From Prosapia bicincta (lineage: Eukaryota; Arthropoda; Insecta; Hemiptera; Cercopidae), in contig JBAIZL010000006.1 of the NCBI GenBank assembly GCA_036971475.1, positions 60,252,398 through 60,316,397 on the forward strand: a DNA stretch of 64,000 nucleotides, written 5' to 3'. The first letter of the stretch is position 1. The number at the start of each line of letters is the position of its first letter. Made by a program: the position numbers and the translations under genes. Below the pieces are notes generated by a model. The model was not told where the DNA came from and searched no databases. It saw nothing but the letters and a program-made list of their open reading frames with translations. Positions 1 to 11,563 of this stretch are shown in pieces.

Positions 1-257
1 ATACGCTCTTCCAACTTCTACAGTCTTTCCCTTTTCTCTCTCTGAAAAATATATTTCACAATATCATAACATGTTCTTACCCTACTTGATAAAAAAAAAA
101 TTATTAGAAGTTAAAGGAATAATTCATTTTACAGAACCAGTCAGTAAGTTATATTAATACATTTGAATAAGAGCAAAACTTTATGTGATGAAAATAAGTA
201 GGCATTTTTTTAATGATAAATTTAATTCTTTGTATTACCTCACACTCTTATTACATA
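1..257. other. eRF3 intron 3, no feature seen
   Basis: AT-rich DNA inside the intron that follows eRF3 coding exon 3 on the minus strand. The next exon, expected to continue the GTPase domain, was looked for between 1 and 1887 and not seen, so it lies outside the window. Confidence 0.5.
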
Positions 258-490
258 TATCTTGTACAAATTCTCATTTGTAAATAAAATACTTTTTTAT
301 TCATCCAATAAAAATAAAGTTCAAAATAATTTTTTTTACCTGACAATTAGTGGGTGATAATTACAGTTTTTTCAAATATTTATTCATTAATTAAAATTTT
401 TTAAACCTGATGTCTCGGTCAAATTTGAACTGAATGACTTAATGTTTGAAATCCAGCATTTTAGCATTAAGCCAACTTTCCCATTGCTGG
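258..490 (-). repeat. tRNA-derived SINE-like repeat, copy 1
   Basis: The reverse complement matches 58124-58345 along its whole length with scattered differences. Its head looks tRNA-like: an A-box-like stretch (AGTTGGCTTAATGC) followed about 35 bases on by a B-box-like stretch (AGTTCAAATTT), then a GACCGAGACAT-type continuation. The tail includes TGAATAAATATTTG and ACAAATGAGAATTTGTAC. Two copies 58 kb apart, with a Pol III-like head and an unrelated tail, fit a SINE. The family is not recognised by name. Confidence 0.55.
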
Positions 491-909
491 AGAGATTTAA
501 TACTTAGAGATGTATATGAAATTATATGAGACAGGTTCCTTGTAATAATGAAGCAATACAACAGAAAGATAGAATGAGAAATTATAGCTCAACATTTGCT
601 TCATAAATTAAATTTTAAAAAAAGCGATTAAATAGTAAGAAACAAAAATAATAGTCCAACACAATATTCTGTAAAGAGAGGGAAATAGAAAATTGCAAGG
701 AAATTCATTTCCTATTTTAGGATTTAATATTGTGATTCTGTCATAAGTATATACATAATTTATATTAATTGTAATTATTTATAAAAAAGTATCTAAAATA
801 AGATATTTCTTTGTTGATCTCAGTAAGAATTTACTTTAATTTTTTTTTATACATGGAGACATGCTAACTAATTCAGGTTTGATTTAAAACGATTGTAAAA
901 TTCAAGTTA

Positions 910-1485
910 TTAACACTTTCAGCGCAGATCACATATTTTTACAGATCGCCAATTCTACTGTATAACACGGATCACATAATTTTACGGGGTTTAACGTACT
1001 ATAATGTTTTTTCTGAATATTAGTAATACATTTTCTCAATAGAAAATACACAATGAATTACTACTGACTTATTGACAGCTGTTTACAAAAACGATGTAAC
1101 CGGGTGATAGTTGATAGATTTATGTTGATCATGAGCAACTTTCACATAAATGACAATCAACTTTATAAACAGAGAAGACAACAGGGATATGATCCTCTTC
1201 ATAAAGTACGGCCTTTATTAGAAACCTTGGGAATGCGTTTTGAAAAAAAATCCTGCCTGGGGTTGCATCCTTTACAAAGGTCAAGTGGCCTATCACTCAG
1301 TTGGCTGCTACTAGCATTTTTTTAGAAAAAATACCAGTACCTCCAAGAAAAAATAAAACATAAAGAATGTGTAAAGTGTCTTCTGCAACAGGGTCGAAAG
1401 GGAGTGAGAAATCCAAGAGGAAAGACACATCTTTCTGGCTTTGTGAGTGTCATGTCCCATTATTCAAAGAACCCTGTTTCAAGGT
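910..1485 (+). mobile_element. piggyBac-like deletion derivative (remnant)
   Basis: Begins at a TTAA (910-913) followed by a piggyBac-type terminus. Two subterminal repeats, GATCACATATTTTTACAG near 927 and GATCACATAATTTTACGG near 970, follow. Translated pieces match piggyBac transposase: 1104-1230 carries an RF-LIMSNFHINDN...DPLHKVRPLLETL segment typical of the central domain. 1365-1485 carries the C-terminal Cys-rich region ending CHVPLFKEPCFKV in another frame. Most of the catalytic core is missing and the frame is broken, so it cannot make transposase. No right terminus was found before the (AC)n tract at 1486. Confidence 0.7.
1104..1485 (+). pseudogene. piggyBac transposase fragments
   Basis: Two separate transposase fragments in different frames. 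The first (from about 1104) reads like the DDE-domain entry of piggyBac proteins (FHINDN, DPLHKVRPLL). The second, after about 1365, resembles the C-terminal cysteine-rich zinc-binding tail (C..C...S.FWLCECHVPLF..PCF). The catalytic aspartates between them are absent. Family membership rests on these motifs read by eye; a protein search would settle it. Confidence 0.6.
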
Positions 1486-1507
1486 TTAACACACACACAC
1501 ACACACA
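1486..1507. repeat. (AC)n microsatellite
   Basis: Short pure CA/AC run directly after the piggyBac fragment. Confidence 0.9.
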
Positions 1508-1887
1508 AATTTCAATGTATAAGTAACTTTTGTCTATGTATATAAACAGTTGTTTTGTGTAAATAAAGACAGTATCAATGTATTTGAAGTCGATGTATTT
1601 AGTTATGTGAAAAACTGTCAAGTGAACCTTCTTTCGATTTTTGTTTTTTTTTCTTTCAAGAGACAGTTATAAAACGTTTTTTTAAATATATAAATTCAAA
1701 TATGAATTAAGTGGGTTGTAAATCAAAACAAAGAAGAAATCAGGATGATCCAGCAATGTTAGTTTCATTTTGATATCTTTTATAGGTTGAAAGTTTTTTT
1801 TTTTAATACCCCAAAACCTCAAGCGTCCTACCATGGAACCTGGGCCAGACCTCATAGTGAATTACAGCTCAAATTTCCTCAACTTAC

Positions 1888-2034
1888 CTTCTTGATTAGT
1901 ATCTAGTGCCCAAGAAAGATACCAAGATTCTCGACTACGTTCTTTGGCCTCTCTTTCATATTTTTCTAGTGTCCTTTTGTCTACCATTCCTGTTAGGGCC
2001 ATAATTTGACCCCCAATTGTTGATTTGCCAGCAT
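1888..2034 (-). CDS. eRF3: eRF3 (GSPT1) coding exon 3: P-loop and switch I side of the GTPase domain
   Basis: Internal exon of the eRF3 translation termination GTPase, which acts with eRF1 at stop codons in the cytoplasm. Read on the minus strand it encodes residues 156-204 of this model, beginning DAGKSTIGGQ, with LTGMVDKRTLEKYE and SWYLSWALDTNQE, all strongly eRF3-like. Acceptor TATAG|ATG at 2035 and donor AAG|GTAAGT at 1887 are good. Exon 2 ends GHV plus one base (G) and this exon supplies AT, restoring Asp of the GHVDAGKST P-loop. Length is 147 bases with phase 1 at both ends. The downstream exons, with the rest of the G domain and the beta-barrel domains, lie outside the window. Confidence 0.95.
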
Positions 2035-2438
2035 CTATAAAAAGGATAAAAATGCACATTACAAGTTTCAAGCAAATACCAAACATTTAAAACTATGATG
2101 TCAAAAAAAACATTTCCAACTAGTTAGAACCATTAGTTAAAAACTTTTGGTATCATTCTATTCTGTTAAGGTTAGGGAATTCTGTTAAATGTTATACAAA
2201 ATACAGCCTTCAAATATCACTATAGAGACCATATCTCTACAATAACCTCTGCTTACATAGCACGAAATTTTATACCATGTACAAATTGAATTGTTACCTC
2301 ACAAGTCCTTATTAAATTTATTACAAACTAATTTTGCATAGTAATTACTGACTCTGACATGTAAAATTCCAACACAAAACGACTTTTTGTTTCCTGTGGC
2401 AGCCATTTTCTATGCTTAGAGAGCAAAATGTTAAATAA
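2035..2438. other. eRF3 intron 2, 5'-most flank of satellite
   Basis: Unique-looking AT-rich intron sequence between exon 3 and the 112-bp satellite. No coding or element signature was seen. Confidence 0.5.
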
Positions 2439-3446
2439 CTGTAAAGTAATAGCTACGAAAACATTCAAGGTATAAAACTCTTTTATACTTATTAACAAAT
2501 TAACAGATTTGTTGTGACTCTTAAGATTATTAAAAAACACCTTGTATTCACTGTAAAGTAATAGCTACGAAAACATTCAAGGTATAAAACTCTTTTATAC
2601 TTATTAACAAATTAACAGATTTGTTGTGACTCTTAAGATTATTAAAAAACACCTTGTATTCACTGTAAAGTAATAGCTACGAAAACATTCAAGGTATAAA
2701 ACTCTTTTATACTTATTAACAAATTAACAGATTTGTTGTGACTCTTAAGATTATTAAAAAACACCTTGTATTCATTGTAAAGTAATAGCTACGAAAACAT
2801 TCAAGGTATAAAACTCTTTTATACTTATTAACAAATTAACAGATTTGTTGTGACTCTTAAGATTATTAAAAAACACCTTGTATTCACTGTAAAGTAATAG
2901 CTACGAAAACATTCAAGGTATAAAACTCTTTTATACTTATTAACAAATTAACAGATTTGTTGTGACTCTTAAGATTATTAAAAAACACCTTGTATTCACT
3001 GTAAAGTAATAGCTACGAAAACATTCAAGGTATAAAACTCTTTTATACTTATTAACAAATTAACAGATTTGTTGTGACTTTCAAGATTATTAAAAAACAC
3101 CTTGTATTCACTGTAAAGTAATAGCTACGAAAACATTCAAGGTATAAAACTCTTTTATACTTATTAACAAATTAACAGATTTGTTGTGACTCTTAAAATT
3201 ATTAAAAAACACCTTGTATTCATTGTAAAATAATAGCTACGAAAACATTCAAGGTATAAAACTCTTTTATACTTATTAACAAATTAACAGATTTGTTGTG
3301 ACTCTTAAGATTATTAAAAAACACCTTGTATTCACTGTAAAGTAATAGCTACGAAAACATTCAAGGTATAAAACTCTTTTATACTTATTAACAAATTAAC
3401 AGATTTGTTGTGACTCTTAAGATTATTAAAAAATACCTCGTATTAA
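2439..3446. repeat. Nine tandem copies of a 112-bp satellite
   Basis: Unit begins CTGTAAAGTAATAGCTACG and ends CACCTTGTATTCA. Starts fall at 2439, 2551, 2663, 2775, 2887, 2999, 3111, 3223 and 3335, exactly 112 bases apart. Copies are nearly identical, with only a few substitutions visible (for example ATTGTAAAG instead of CTGTAAAG, and TCTTAAAATT or TTTCAAGATT variants). The array sits in eRF3 intron 2 about 400 bases upstream of exon 3. Low divergence suggests recent amplification or ongoing homogenisation. No ORF runs through the units. Confidence 0.97.
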
Positions 3447-3845
3447 TTTCATTGAGGCGCAATTAGGAATGCGAATCTGATTTCTTCCTAACGTATGCTT
3501 AGTTCTTAAATAGTTTATCTTGAATAAGTTAATTTTTATTTCATAAATTAATTTTAAAATGAATAGAGACAAGGTGAACTTCATAGCATTTCATGGATTC
3601 ACTGTGCGGGTGCCGGGTCCATCGTGTGGCAAAGGGAGTAACCCTGAGTAGCCCTAGGACATGTAATTAAACATACAAATTTCATTTGCAAAAAATCTGA
3701 AGAAATGAAACAGTAAAAGAAATGGAGTTCTTAATCTTTACCCAAAATACTATATATCTCCTTGTGTCTCAACTACCTGTACACACAAAAGGTACACTAT
3801 AACTTCTGAATTACATTAATCAATACAAATTTATTTATATTAAAT
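3447..3845. other. Intronic sequence, nothing recognised
   Basis: Contains a slightly GC-richer patch (about 3596-3660), otherwise AT-rich, with no element ends or coding signature seen. Confidence 0.4.
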
Positions 3846-4063
3846 AGAAGGATTTATACAAATATTCTTTGAGCTTAGCTTGTGAGGTTATGTTAAAAAC
3901 AAATAAAAACATACACAAAACTCACAAATTAATCATTTATTTACTCATACGTGTTTCAATGACAAAGTCATCATCATCAGTGAGTGTTACTACTATAAAC
4001 TCTCTACGAGAGTTGTAAGTTAGCGTTTTATGTATGTTTTTATTTGTTTTTAGAAGGATTTAT
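3846..4063 (-). repeat. Foldback repeat B with hammerhead-like core (Penelope-type terminus)
   Basis: Flanked by a 13-base direct repeat TAGAAGGATTTAT (3846-3858 and 4051-4063), a likely target-site duplication. Inside, AAAAACAAATAAAAACATAC near 3896 is inverted near 4030-4052. Read on the minus strand the middle holds CTGATGA, a short ATGAC/GTCAT hairpin and then GAAAC (about 3955-3985), the layout of a hammerhead core, followed by GTAAATAAATG. A truncated inverse copy lies at 18402-18498. Penelope-like elements are known to carry hammerhead motifs in their terminal repeats, so this is read as such a terminus; self-cleavage is untested. Confidence 0.5.
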
Positions 4064-6753
4064 GTTAAACAGAAGGAACAAGGAGAAGTAAAGTATACAT
4101 TATCATTTAAATACCGAAACGAAATTGTATACATTAATAATTGGGAATAATTAAACAAGCTGCAACTGCATTGTTATTCTCAGCTATTATAATAAAAGAG
4201 TTCTTTATATTCAACTGCATTTTCTTTACAAGAACTGCAACAATGTTATTCTCAGCGATAATAATAAGAGTTCTTCATATTCTACTACATTTACTTTACA
4301 AGAACTTCTCTGTAAACACTGTCAGACTGCCAAGATGTGTCTAGTCAAGTAACAAATAGTTCCAGGGGGAAATATTTTTTTTGTTGTTTCAGCACCTTTT
4401 TATAGTATGTCTTTTATTGTTATAAATTAAATCCTTGTCTTTTTATTGTTTAGATATAGGCTGGTAATTTATTTTTACAAAATAAATTATTTTTACATAT
4501 TGGTAACTTATATTCTGCACTTAGAGACTGTATTTTAAGAATACTATAAAAAAACAGGTTTTTTTTATAAATTCAAAAACTTGAATCTGAATTTTAAACA
4601 AAAAGTTACAAAAAAGATTTTTAGCTACAGATCTTTGTAGATTTACGTAATTATCATGTGGGCATGGTTCTGAAATAAATAAAAGAATTTTAAGCTCTTT
4701 ATTTAATATTATAAATCTAATTCTGACATTTACTTGTGGTTAGAAACCACACTTGTTGTTCTTATACAAAAGAAAATTTTTATGCAAAAATTTTCTGTAA
4801 TTTTTAAAGACTTTATTAAACCTTTTGTTCATATTTAGCATTTAAACAAAATATAGAAGAAACTCGAAATATCATGCTCATCTGATCTGCAAGCTAACGA
4901 ATGAATTATACAATAAGCTAATGAATTATACAGTGAGCTAATCTAATTATTCACATGCAAATACTTAGTGTGACTGTAGATTCATTGTTAGAGTAAAAGT
5001 TTCATTATTTTAATAGTGTTGTCATTAAATTCTTTCTGAGTTTATCTTCAAAACTGCTCTTTTAGAATATGTGCACTTACAGGTTGATGCTACCTCCATT
5101 TATAATATGCCATAAGTGATATTTTTTTCAGACTTAATACAAAAAAAATTGACAAACCACTAAAAATCTAAAACAACTAACAAAAAAGCTAGAATTTCAT
5201 AAAAAGCTTTATTAAACCACCCTCCAAAAAGATAATATTATTTTAAATATATGTGACTAGTTGTAATGTTTCTCAAATTTTTGAAAAATATCCTAGTCTT
5301 TGGATGTGATTATACTTGATTTGTATTGAGGTAATGGTTACCGTTAAGTTTATTTTTCTGGCAGATGTTACATTTTTAATATCTTTAGGTTTGATATAGC
5401 TCATTAATATACCAATGTGTCAATGATTTTTTGTTTAGCCTTTCCAAATTTAAATTCATTTCCAGTCTAGTGAGAATTTCTAAAAACTGCTTTAAAGTGG
5501 TAATTTTCTGCACTCTTACAGAGTTTGTAATTAGGTTGGTAAATTTGTTTGGGACCATTTGTACTATTTCAACTACTGACAAAATGGGTATTATATATTT
5601 AATGGTTGTAATTACTTTTGATTCTATTCTATTTCAAGATGCTGTTTAATTCTCCTTCGTAACTCCGCACTACAATACTGTTTCAGAAATTTTGCCCTAA
5701 AGTCTTTTACATCCCTAAGGTTCGCTGACAATATACCAATTCGCACTAGGTGCTTTAAAACGATGTTATACTATTTCCAAATAATCTAGACATTCGGAAC
5801 TACGATTTCTTCTTTTACAATAACTGTCACCTTACTTATCAAATTATTTTAGGAATTTTGAAGATGATGATGATGAATTTATTTTTTATTTTGATTTATG
5901 TAAAAATTTTTTGAAGGTGCATGAGATCTTGTGCTTGCCGTTCAATATAGGTGATGCCTATTTTCGGAGCTTCATATAATTTAGTGAATTTTTATATTTC
6001 CTCCACTTTAAAGCTTAATGTAGTGATGTACAATTAGTGTTTTTGTGCTGATAGCTAATTAGTAAGTTTTACATATTGGCCTTATTGCCTCAAGGTTTTA
6101 CTGTTTTCATAATTTCTTGTGACTTGGGCACTTCTAATTTATTTTCGGTATGTTTAAGCTCTTCAATTTGTATTTTAAAACCTTTTCTATTTTTATTAAA
6201 AATTTTTCTTGATTAATCCTATTTTGATACTCTAATTCCTTTATTTTGATAATGAAGGGTTCAAAGTAGTGTTACAATTTTATAAATTATGCTTTCCATT
6301 TTTTCCTTTATATCATATATTTTGGTTCTTAAGTTTGTCATATTAGCCAAAATCTCAGTTTTAAATTAGCAGATAGGTTGGTCATTATACTGATTATTTC
6401 GGCAAGTTTGTTTTTTATAGGCTGATGTCAGTGTTTTCTCCTATTGTAACCGTTTGGCCAGCCTCTTCCACAAATGAATTCTGTTAGGGTTCTTCCACAG
6501 GAACATCTCTGAAGCCCCCTTAAGATGTTGATTGTCGGTAGTCTGGATCCTACTAGTATCTTGTATCGTACTAATGCTTATGCCTCCCGTTTTAGTAGTT
6601 TCTTATTTATTCTTATCACTTACCTCAAACTTTTTTTGTATTTTGTCTTAGGATTTTTTGGGATGCTTATTTTGTTTTTGGTTACCCTACTATTAACTGG
6701 TATTAACCCTTTACGGACTACTGTCCCGAGTTATGCATTATTTGCTGTAGGCT
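4064..6753. other. AT-rich intron; possible decayed minus-strand coding stretch
   Basis: No element termini seen. From about 5400 to 6520 the minus strand gives several open segments of Lys/Glu/Ile-rich, coiled-coil-like sequence broken by stops (for example IKELEYQNRINQEKF). This could be an old retroelement ORF1 but no family motif is visible. The remainder holds short TTATT/ATTC-type repeats only. Confidence 0.3.
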
Positions 6754-7750
6754 GTGATTATATTACACAATTACATAAATAACGTACACCAAAACCTAAC
6801 ATTTACCCTCGAATTAGAAGACAATAATAAAGTAAATTTCCTTGACCTTACAATCCCTAAACTCAATATTAAACACAATTTCAAATTACACAAGAAACCA
6901 ACAACCACTGATACCATCCCCCATCTAATCACCCTACATAACACAACCACACTGCTTTATCAATATAGCTTATATTACCTAATCAATAAACATATGCAAA
7001 AAAGAGACTATGACGAAGAACTTAATACAATAAAATACATCGCTCAACAAAACAGCTTTCAAAACTTATAGATAATATACTAAAGAAAATTAAACATAAA
7101 CACCATCAAACAGCCATACAATAAACAATAAATACATATCCATCACTTACCACAACAAACACACACACACAAAATTGATTCTACATTCAGAAAACATTTT
7201 AATTGCCAAATAAATATCACACAAAACAATGTACACTTTAAGAAAACACATACAACTATTTTAACAACAAATAGAATATATTCGGTATATACAAAATAAT
7301 ATGTAATGACTGCCCCAGCTCCTATATTGGCCAAACCTACCGGTTTGCCATTCAACACAAGATTCAAAGAACACATCAACAACATAAATACGAAATCTGG
7401 CTACAAAACGCATATACAGGGTGCGGCAGCATAACTTCCTTTCTTAAATGCTCCTTCCCTTTAAAAAAGGATGTTATGCTGCTGCACCCTGTACAAAACA
7501 CCCATCAAATATATACAAAGACCCATACTAATTTAAATATTGTCCAAATATTAAACCATTGTAAAAAAAATAACCACTAAAGAAATATTTAAACGTTAAA
7601 CAACACTAAAACAACAATACCTTAAAAAAACCACACACACTTCAAATCTAATACACTCATAAATCATACCTCTGCAACCTTGAGTGATCGCCGGCACTAG
7701 CGGGTTGGCTTTGTCAATGAAACGATTGTTTCGAAACGCTTTAACAAGTA
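6754..7750 (+). pseudogene. Penelope-like element remnant: RT end, GIY-YIG and terminus
   Basis: The 105-codon segment at 6754-7071 reads FTLELEDNNKVNFLDLTIPK then HKKPTTTDT and ELNTIKYIA, the end of a Penelope-type reverse transcriptase. After a break, 7295-7410 reads NDCPSSYIGQTYRFAIQH, the GIY-YIG endonuclease motif that follows RT in these elements. The terminal part (7676-7750) has TTGAGTGATCGCC and GTTTCGAAACGC palindromes. The reading frame is broken and a 75-bp MITE lies inside, so this is a dead 5'-truncated copy. Confidence 0.8.
7417..7491. mobile_element. 75-bp MITE with TA duplication
   Basis: Terminal inverted repeats CAGGGTGCGGCAGCATAAC at 7417-7435 and the complementary GTTATGCTGCTGCACCCTG at 7473-7491, one mismatch in 19. 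TA dinucleotides flank it at 7415-7416 and 7492-7493, as expected for Tc1/mariner-type insertions. Only 37 bases separate the arms. It interrupts the Penelope-like remnant and is therefore younger than it. Confidence 0.8.
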
Positions 7751-8229
7751 AGTTAAAAGTTTTCTCTCAGTTATGCAATAACTACTTATGATTTATTTAG
7801 TGAATTCAAAATGATTACAAGCAACTTTAATTTAAGTTGGTATTCAACAAAATTCAGTTGTAGCCACTAAGTCGAAATTAATGCTATCTCCAGGGTTGCT
7901 GAAAATGAAAATCATTTAATATGCAATAAGTTAAATTATGACTAGGCCTAAGGTAATATGATGACCATCCAATTAAAATTTGCTTATTTTTTAATCAATG
8001 ATTATTTATGTAAGCTCAAGTATATTGCAATTTTATTTATTATTATTAGAATTCGAATTTACTGATAATTTTATGGTTAACTAAATTACATTATAGTTAT
8101 TGTTGACTATTAGAGAGTTTGGTCAGGTTTCCTGCTTAATTTCAGCAGATATATCGGTGATAAGTTTCTTAGTACATGAATAATGGTTGGCAGAGGTTAG
8201 AACAAATTTGATTTATAATAAATAAATTA
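7751..8229. other. Intronic sequence, nothing recognised
   Basis: AT-rich intron DNA without a visible element or exon. Confidence 0.4.
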
Positions 8230-9096
8230 CAGTAAACTCCCGATTATCCGTAGAATAGGGTGGCCCGGCAACGCCGGATAACGAATTCCCCGGATAATCC
8301 GCTATGAACAAAGAATACGCAAAACGATCTATAATCGATTATTATACCATAAGTTACACAAATAATGACCCCAGTTAACGCAAATAATCTTCAGAGGACA
8401 AAATAAATACAGAAAATAATTTAAAATGTCGATGTATTTGACGGATTATAACATGTACATTTATATGTATAACTATTTACAATACATACATAAGTATATG
8501 TCAAAAGTAAGTATGTATGTACATATGTAATTTCCTTTACACATAATACTTTCACAGTGACAAAAAAATCTGTCACTTTCGTCTGTTTTTTTGTGAGCAT
8601 TGATTTAGATTTAATGTGCGATCTAAGTGTCTTGAGAACCATTTTGTCGCACAGTGTCTACTTGTGTCACAAAGCCATAAAGATCGATAATGTATATGAC
8701 AGACATGGATAATGCATATGCCGCGTCCTAGACTATTTATAGCAGAGATTAGCTGACATTTGTTTACAATCTTATGATACACATTAGGTTTTCGGGCGTC
8801 CAAGCATGTTGTCATTGTCTCTTATATACGGTAGTCTGCTCGCCCCTTTTATTTCTCTAGCCCGCGTCGGGATGCTTCCCTTTCAATGTAAAAATTAGTA
8901 CGTACATATTTACATATCTATTCCCTTTATCTTAACCTCTATTAAGACTTATATGTATTTACGTCGTAATTCACTGTTTGGAAATTTAAACACATGAATC
9001 TGAATGGAATAAAAATTGGATATTTGTAAAACAATGGCAGACCCCGGATAATCTGCAAACCGGTTAATCCGTCCACGGATAATAGGGAGTTTACTG
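8230..9096. mobile_element. pogo/Tigger-like non-autonomous element 1
   Basis: Terminal inverted repeats: left CAGTAAACTCCCGATTATCC at 8230, right the complement of CAGTAAACTCCCTATTATCC ending at 9096. TA flanks at 8228-8229 and 9097-9098. Subterminal GGATAATCCG motifs recur at both ends. At 867 bp it has no intact transposase ORF. A fragment of the same family (matching roughly 8305-8520) occurs at 42113-42333. The terminus style is that of pogo/Tigger elements. Confidence 0.85.
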
Positions 9097-9328
9097 TAAT
9101 TAAATTTCATACATTATACAAATTACAATAAAGTTTAGCTAATATGGGACCCAAAGAGTATTTATCTCAGGTTCACGATTAGTAAAATCATGATATGCAT
9201 AGTTATCTAGTAAATATTGAAATAGTCAAAAGGCTTAGCAGAATGATCATATGATAGAAATACATGTATAAAAAAAATCCCACCTAACTTAATTTCTATT
9301 ACTAAGCTATACAAATACAATTACAATA
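9097..9328. other. Intronic sequence, nothing recognised
   Basis: Short AT-rich spacer between two pogo-type elements. Confidence 0.4.
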
Positions 9329-10435
9329 GAATCTCGAAATTCTGAGTCCCGATTTTTCAAGCTTCCTTTAAATTTGAGTTAGGTAAGCCGCAGAATTAAT
9401 CAGCTTTGCTGCTGGTGGTGGCGTTTAAAAATATTTGAGTCAGCATTGATGGTTTCATATAAAAACTAAAGTGCTGATTGGATGGATAGATAACTATTCA
9501 AAGAGTGGTTTTTAATAAGTTTGGCCCGAAACAGAAAGGTTTTTAAAAGAAATTTCCTAGGAATGCAATTTTACTGTTAGATAAAGCACCGTGTAATCCC
9601 GATGAAGATCAACTGTGCTCTGATGACATCGTGTTTTAAATCTTCCGCAAATGTTACGAGCCTAATCCAGCCGGTAGATCAGCATGTTCTGGAATGTACG
9701 AAAAAAATATACATGTTACCTCTTACAATCAGAAGCGAATGAAGGAGAAGAAAGCATTGTAGGCTTTTCCAAAAAAAATTAGTTAAGGGAGATGTCTACC
9801 AGATAGCCAAATAATGGAACAAAATATAAGAAGAAACATCAAGAAATATAATCCTGAGTTATAATGAAACTATTGACTGTGTTGATCAACAAGAAGAAAA
9901 AAATTAGACATTTCTTTTGAAGAAACTTCCAGATTGCGAAAATTCCGATTTAAACAATTTGAGATAGCAGATGGTACGATTAATGAAATGGTACAAAAAA
10001 CTACTGAAGGCAGTGATGACGACAATATAGATGAACATTTGACCGAGACAGTATAAGAATGTAAAAACAGTCATGGTAAAGGAATGAACGCCTTGGAAAC
10101 TACATACGCTATATTAAACAACAGACATCAGGCAAAAAGATGTGGTTCTGCTAAGACATCTACGCAACACCAAAGCACGAAAACGATCTGATAAGCAAAC
10201 GCAGAAGACACATAACTCTTTCCAAAAAATGTAGCAACTGTGATGAACAATATGTTCCAAAGCAACATTAAGTACTGTAATCAGTAAAGTTCTATATACC
10301 TATTTTCTGCATTCTTAGTTATAGTATTAGGGTTCATTAGAAATCCAGTTTTTTTCTAATGTATTGGAACGGACATCTGTGTAATCCATGTTTTCAGACT
10401 TCCGAGGGGTCTCGGTCCCATCTACCTCCAATTAG
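9329..10435 (+). pseudogene. pogo/Tigger transposase pseudogene, element 2
   Basis: About 1.1 kb bounded by degraded pogo-like termini (left AGAATCTCGAAATTCTGAG; right TCGGTCCCATCTACCTCC read outward). The right end is homologous to the reverse complement of 18026-18140. Around 9560-9610 the translation gives AILLLDKAPCNPDED, matching the pogo/Tigger catalytic LLLDNAPSHP motif, with Asn replaced by Lys. Many stops and frame breaks follow, so it is long dead. The DDE-type assignment rests on that motif plus the termini. Confidence 0.65.
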
Positions 10436-10822
10436 TCCATTATATTAACTGAATGCTTCTTTTATGGTTAAGTTAGTAGTTCTAAATTTGGCCAGCCTCC
10501 ATTGTAGTCCAATTCTCACTAACACACAATTTAGTTGCATAGCAAAAAAATTCACAATTTCATTGTTTAAACTCACTGCTTACAGTATCCACTGATCAAG
10601 TTACATAAAGATTATAACTTATGTTATATTACATAAATGATAAATTAGATGCATGAAAGTGAATTTGTCATTATGTTAAATATTTAAAACAAAATAAATA
10701 ACTGACAGACTATTGTTAATATATTACAGTTATTGGATTGTAAACTAGAATTAATTAATATAATTCTTTAGCGTGATTTATTGGATTATTTAGTTTATTG
10801 GAAAGTAATAGGGCTATTAATA
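10436..10822. other. Intronic sequence, nothing recognised
   Basis: AT-rich spacer with no recognised feature. Confidence 0.4.
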
Positions 10823-11563
10823 CAGTTGTGCCTTCATATCCATGTATCGGTATCTGCGGTTACAATTATCCGTGGTATGGCGTCACGCTGAGAATGGAGG
10901 AATAGTTGATGTTCAACCGTTCGTAAACACTCATCTCTGAGTCAGTTTGTTTTTAAGTATACAGTTTACATACAGGAACCTATATCATTTCCTTGTTGAT
11001 TGATGAGTCATTGGATTGAACAACCTTACTGCTTTCCTCTGTAATCTCTTCAGTGTGCTTCTATCGGTTACATTAGTCTATTCGCTACAGTTGTTCGTGT
11101 TAGTACTACAGTATTTGCGTAATTAACCTGTAAATATTCTTCTGCTTGGCAATAATGGCCACAAAGCGTATCAGTAATAAAGTGTCTAATAATGCTAAGT
11201 CTAAGAAAAGCCGAAGTGTTATTTCATTAAGTGACAAGGTGAAAATTTCGAATATGATCGAGGTTGAAAGAAAATTGTTCGCGTGTATTGCAAGATTGTA
11301 TAACAAAAACGAATCTGCACAATGGGCCTACTGTAAGCCTACATAACAATACTTACACACTGTACTATAATATTTTAAAGAATATACAGTATATAATGCA
11401 CTTATGCAATTCACGTATTTATGTACATGTACTACTACAGTATTTATGTTACTGTAAATATCTGTAGGTATAGTATTTGTGCATTAACATGGATAACACA
11501 CCTCGTCCTTATTATCTTCGGTAATTTTGGACCCCATTACCGGCGGATATGGAGGTACAACTC
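10823..11563 (+). mobile_element. pogo/Tigger-like element 3 (741 bp)
   Basis: Left terminus CAGTTGTGCCTTCATATCC at 10823; right terminus, read inward, GAGTTGTACCTCCATATCC ending at 11563. They match at 16 of 19 positions. TA flanks both sides (10821-10822, 11564-11565). It carries the N-terminal transposase fragment listed separately and lacks the catalytic domain, so it is an internally deleted non-autonomous copy. Confidence 0.85.
11155..11346 (+). pseudogene. Tigger/CENP-B-type N-terminal DNA-binding fragment
   Basis: A short ORF reading MATKRISNKVSNNAKSKKSR, then VISLSDKVKISNMIE and IARLYNKNESAQW. It follows the plan of Tigger/CENP-B N-termini: a basic leader, a 'sl.dKvkIi..iE' helix and an 'iarlygkNES' recognition helix. 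In those proteins this segment contacts the terminal repeats. It stops after about 64 residues and the rest of the transposase is missing. Confidence 0.65.

Noticed and set aside
2439..3446. Regular repeats as a CRISPR array
   Set aside because: Units are contiguous 112-bp satellites with no variable spacers, in a eukaryotic intron.
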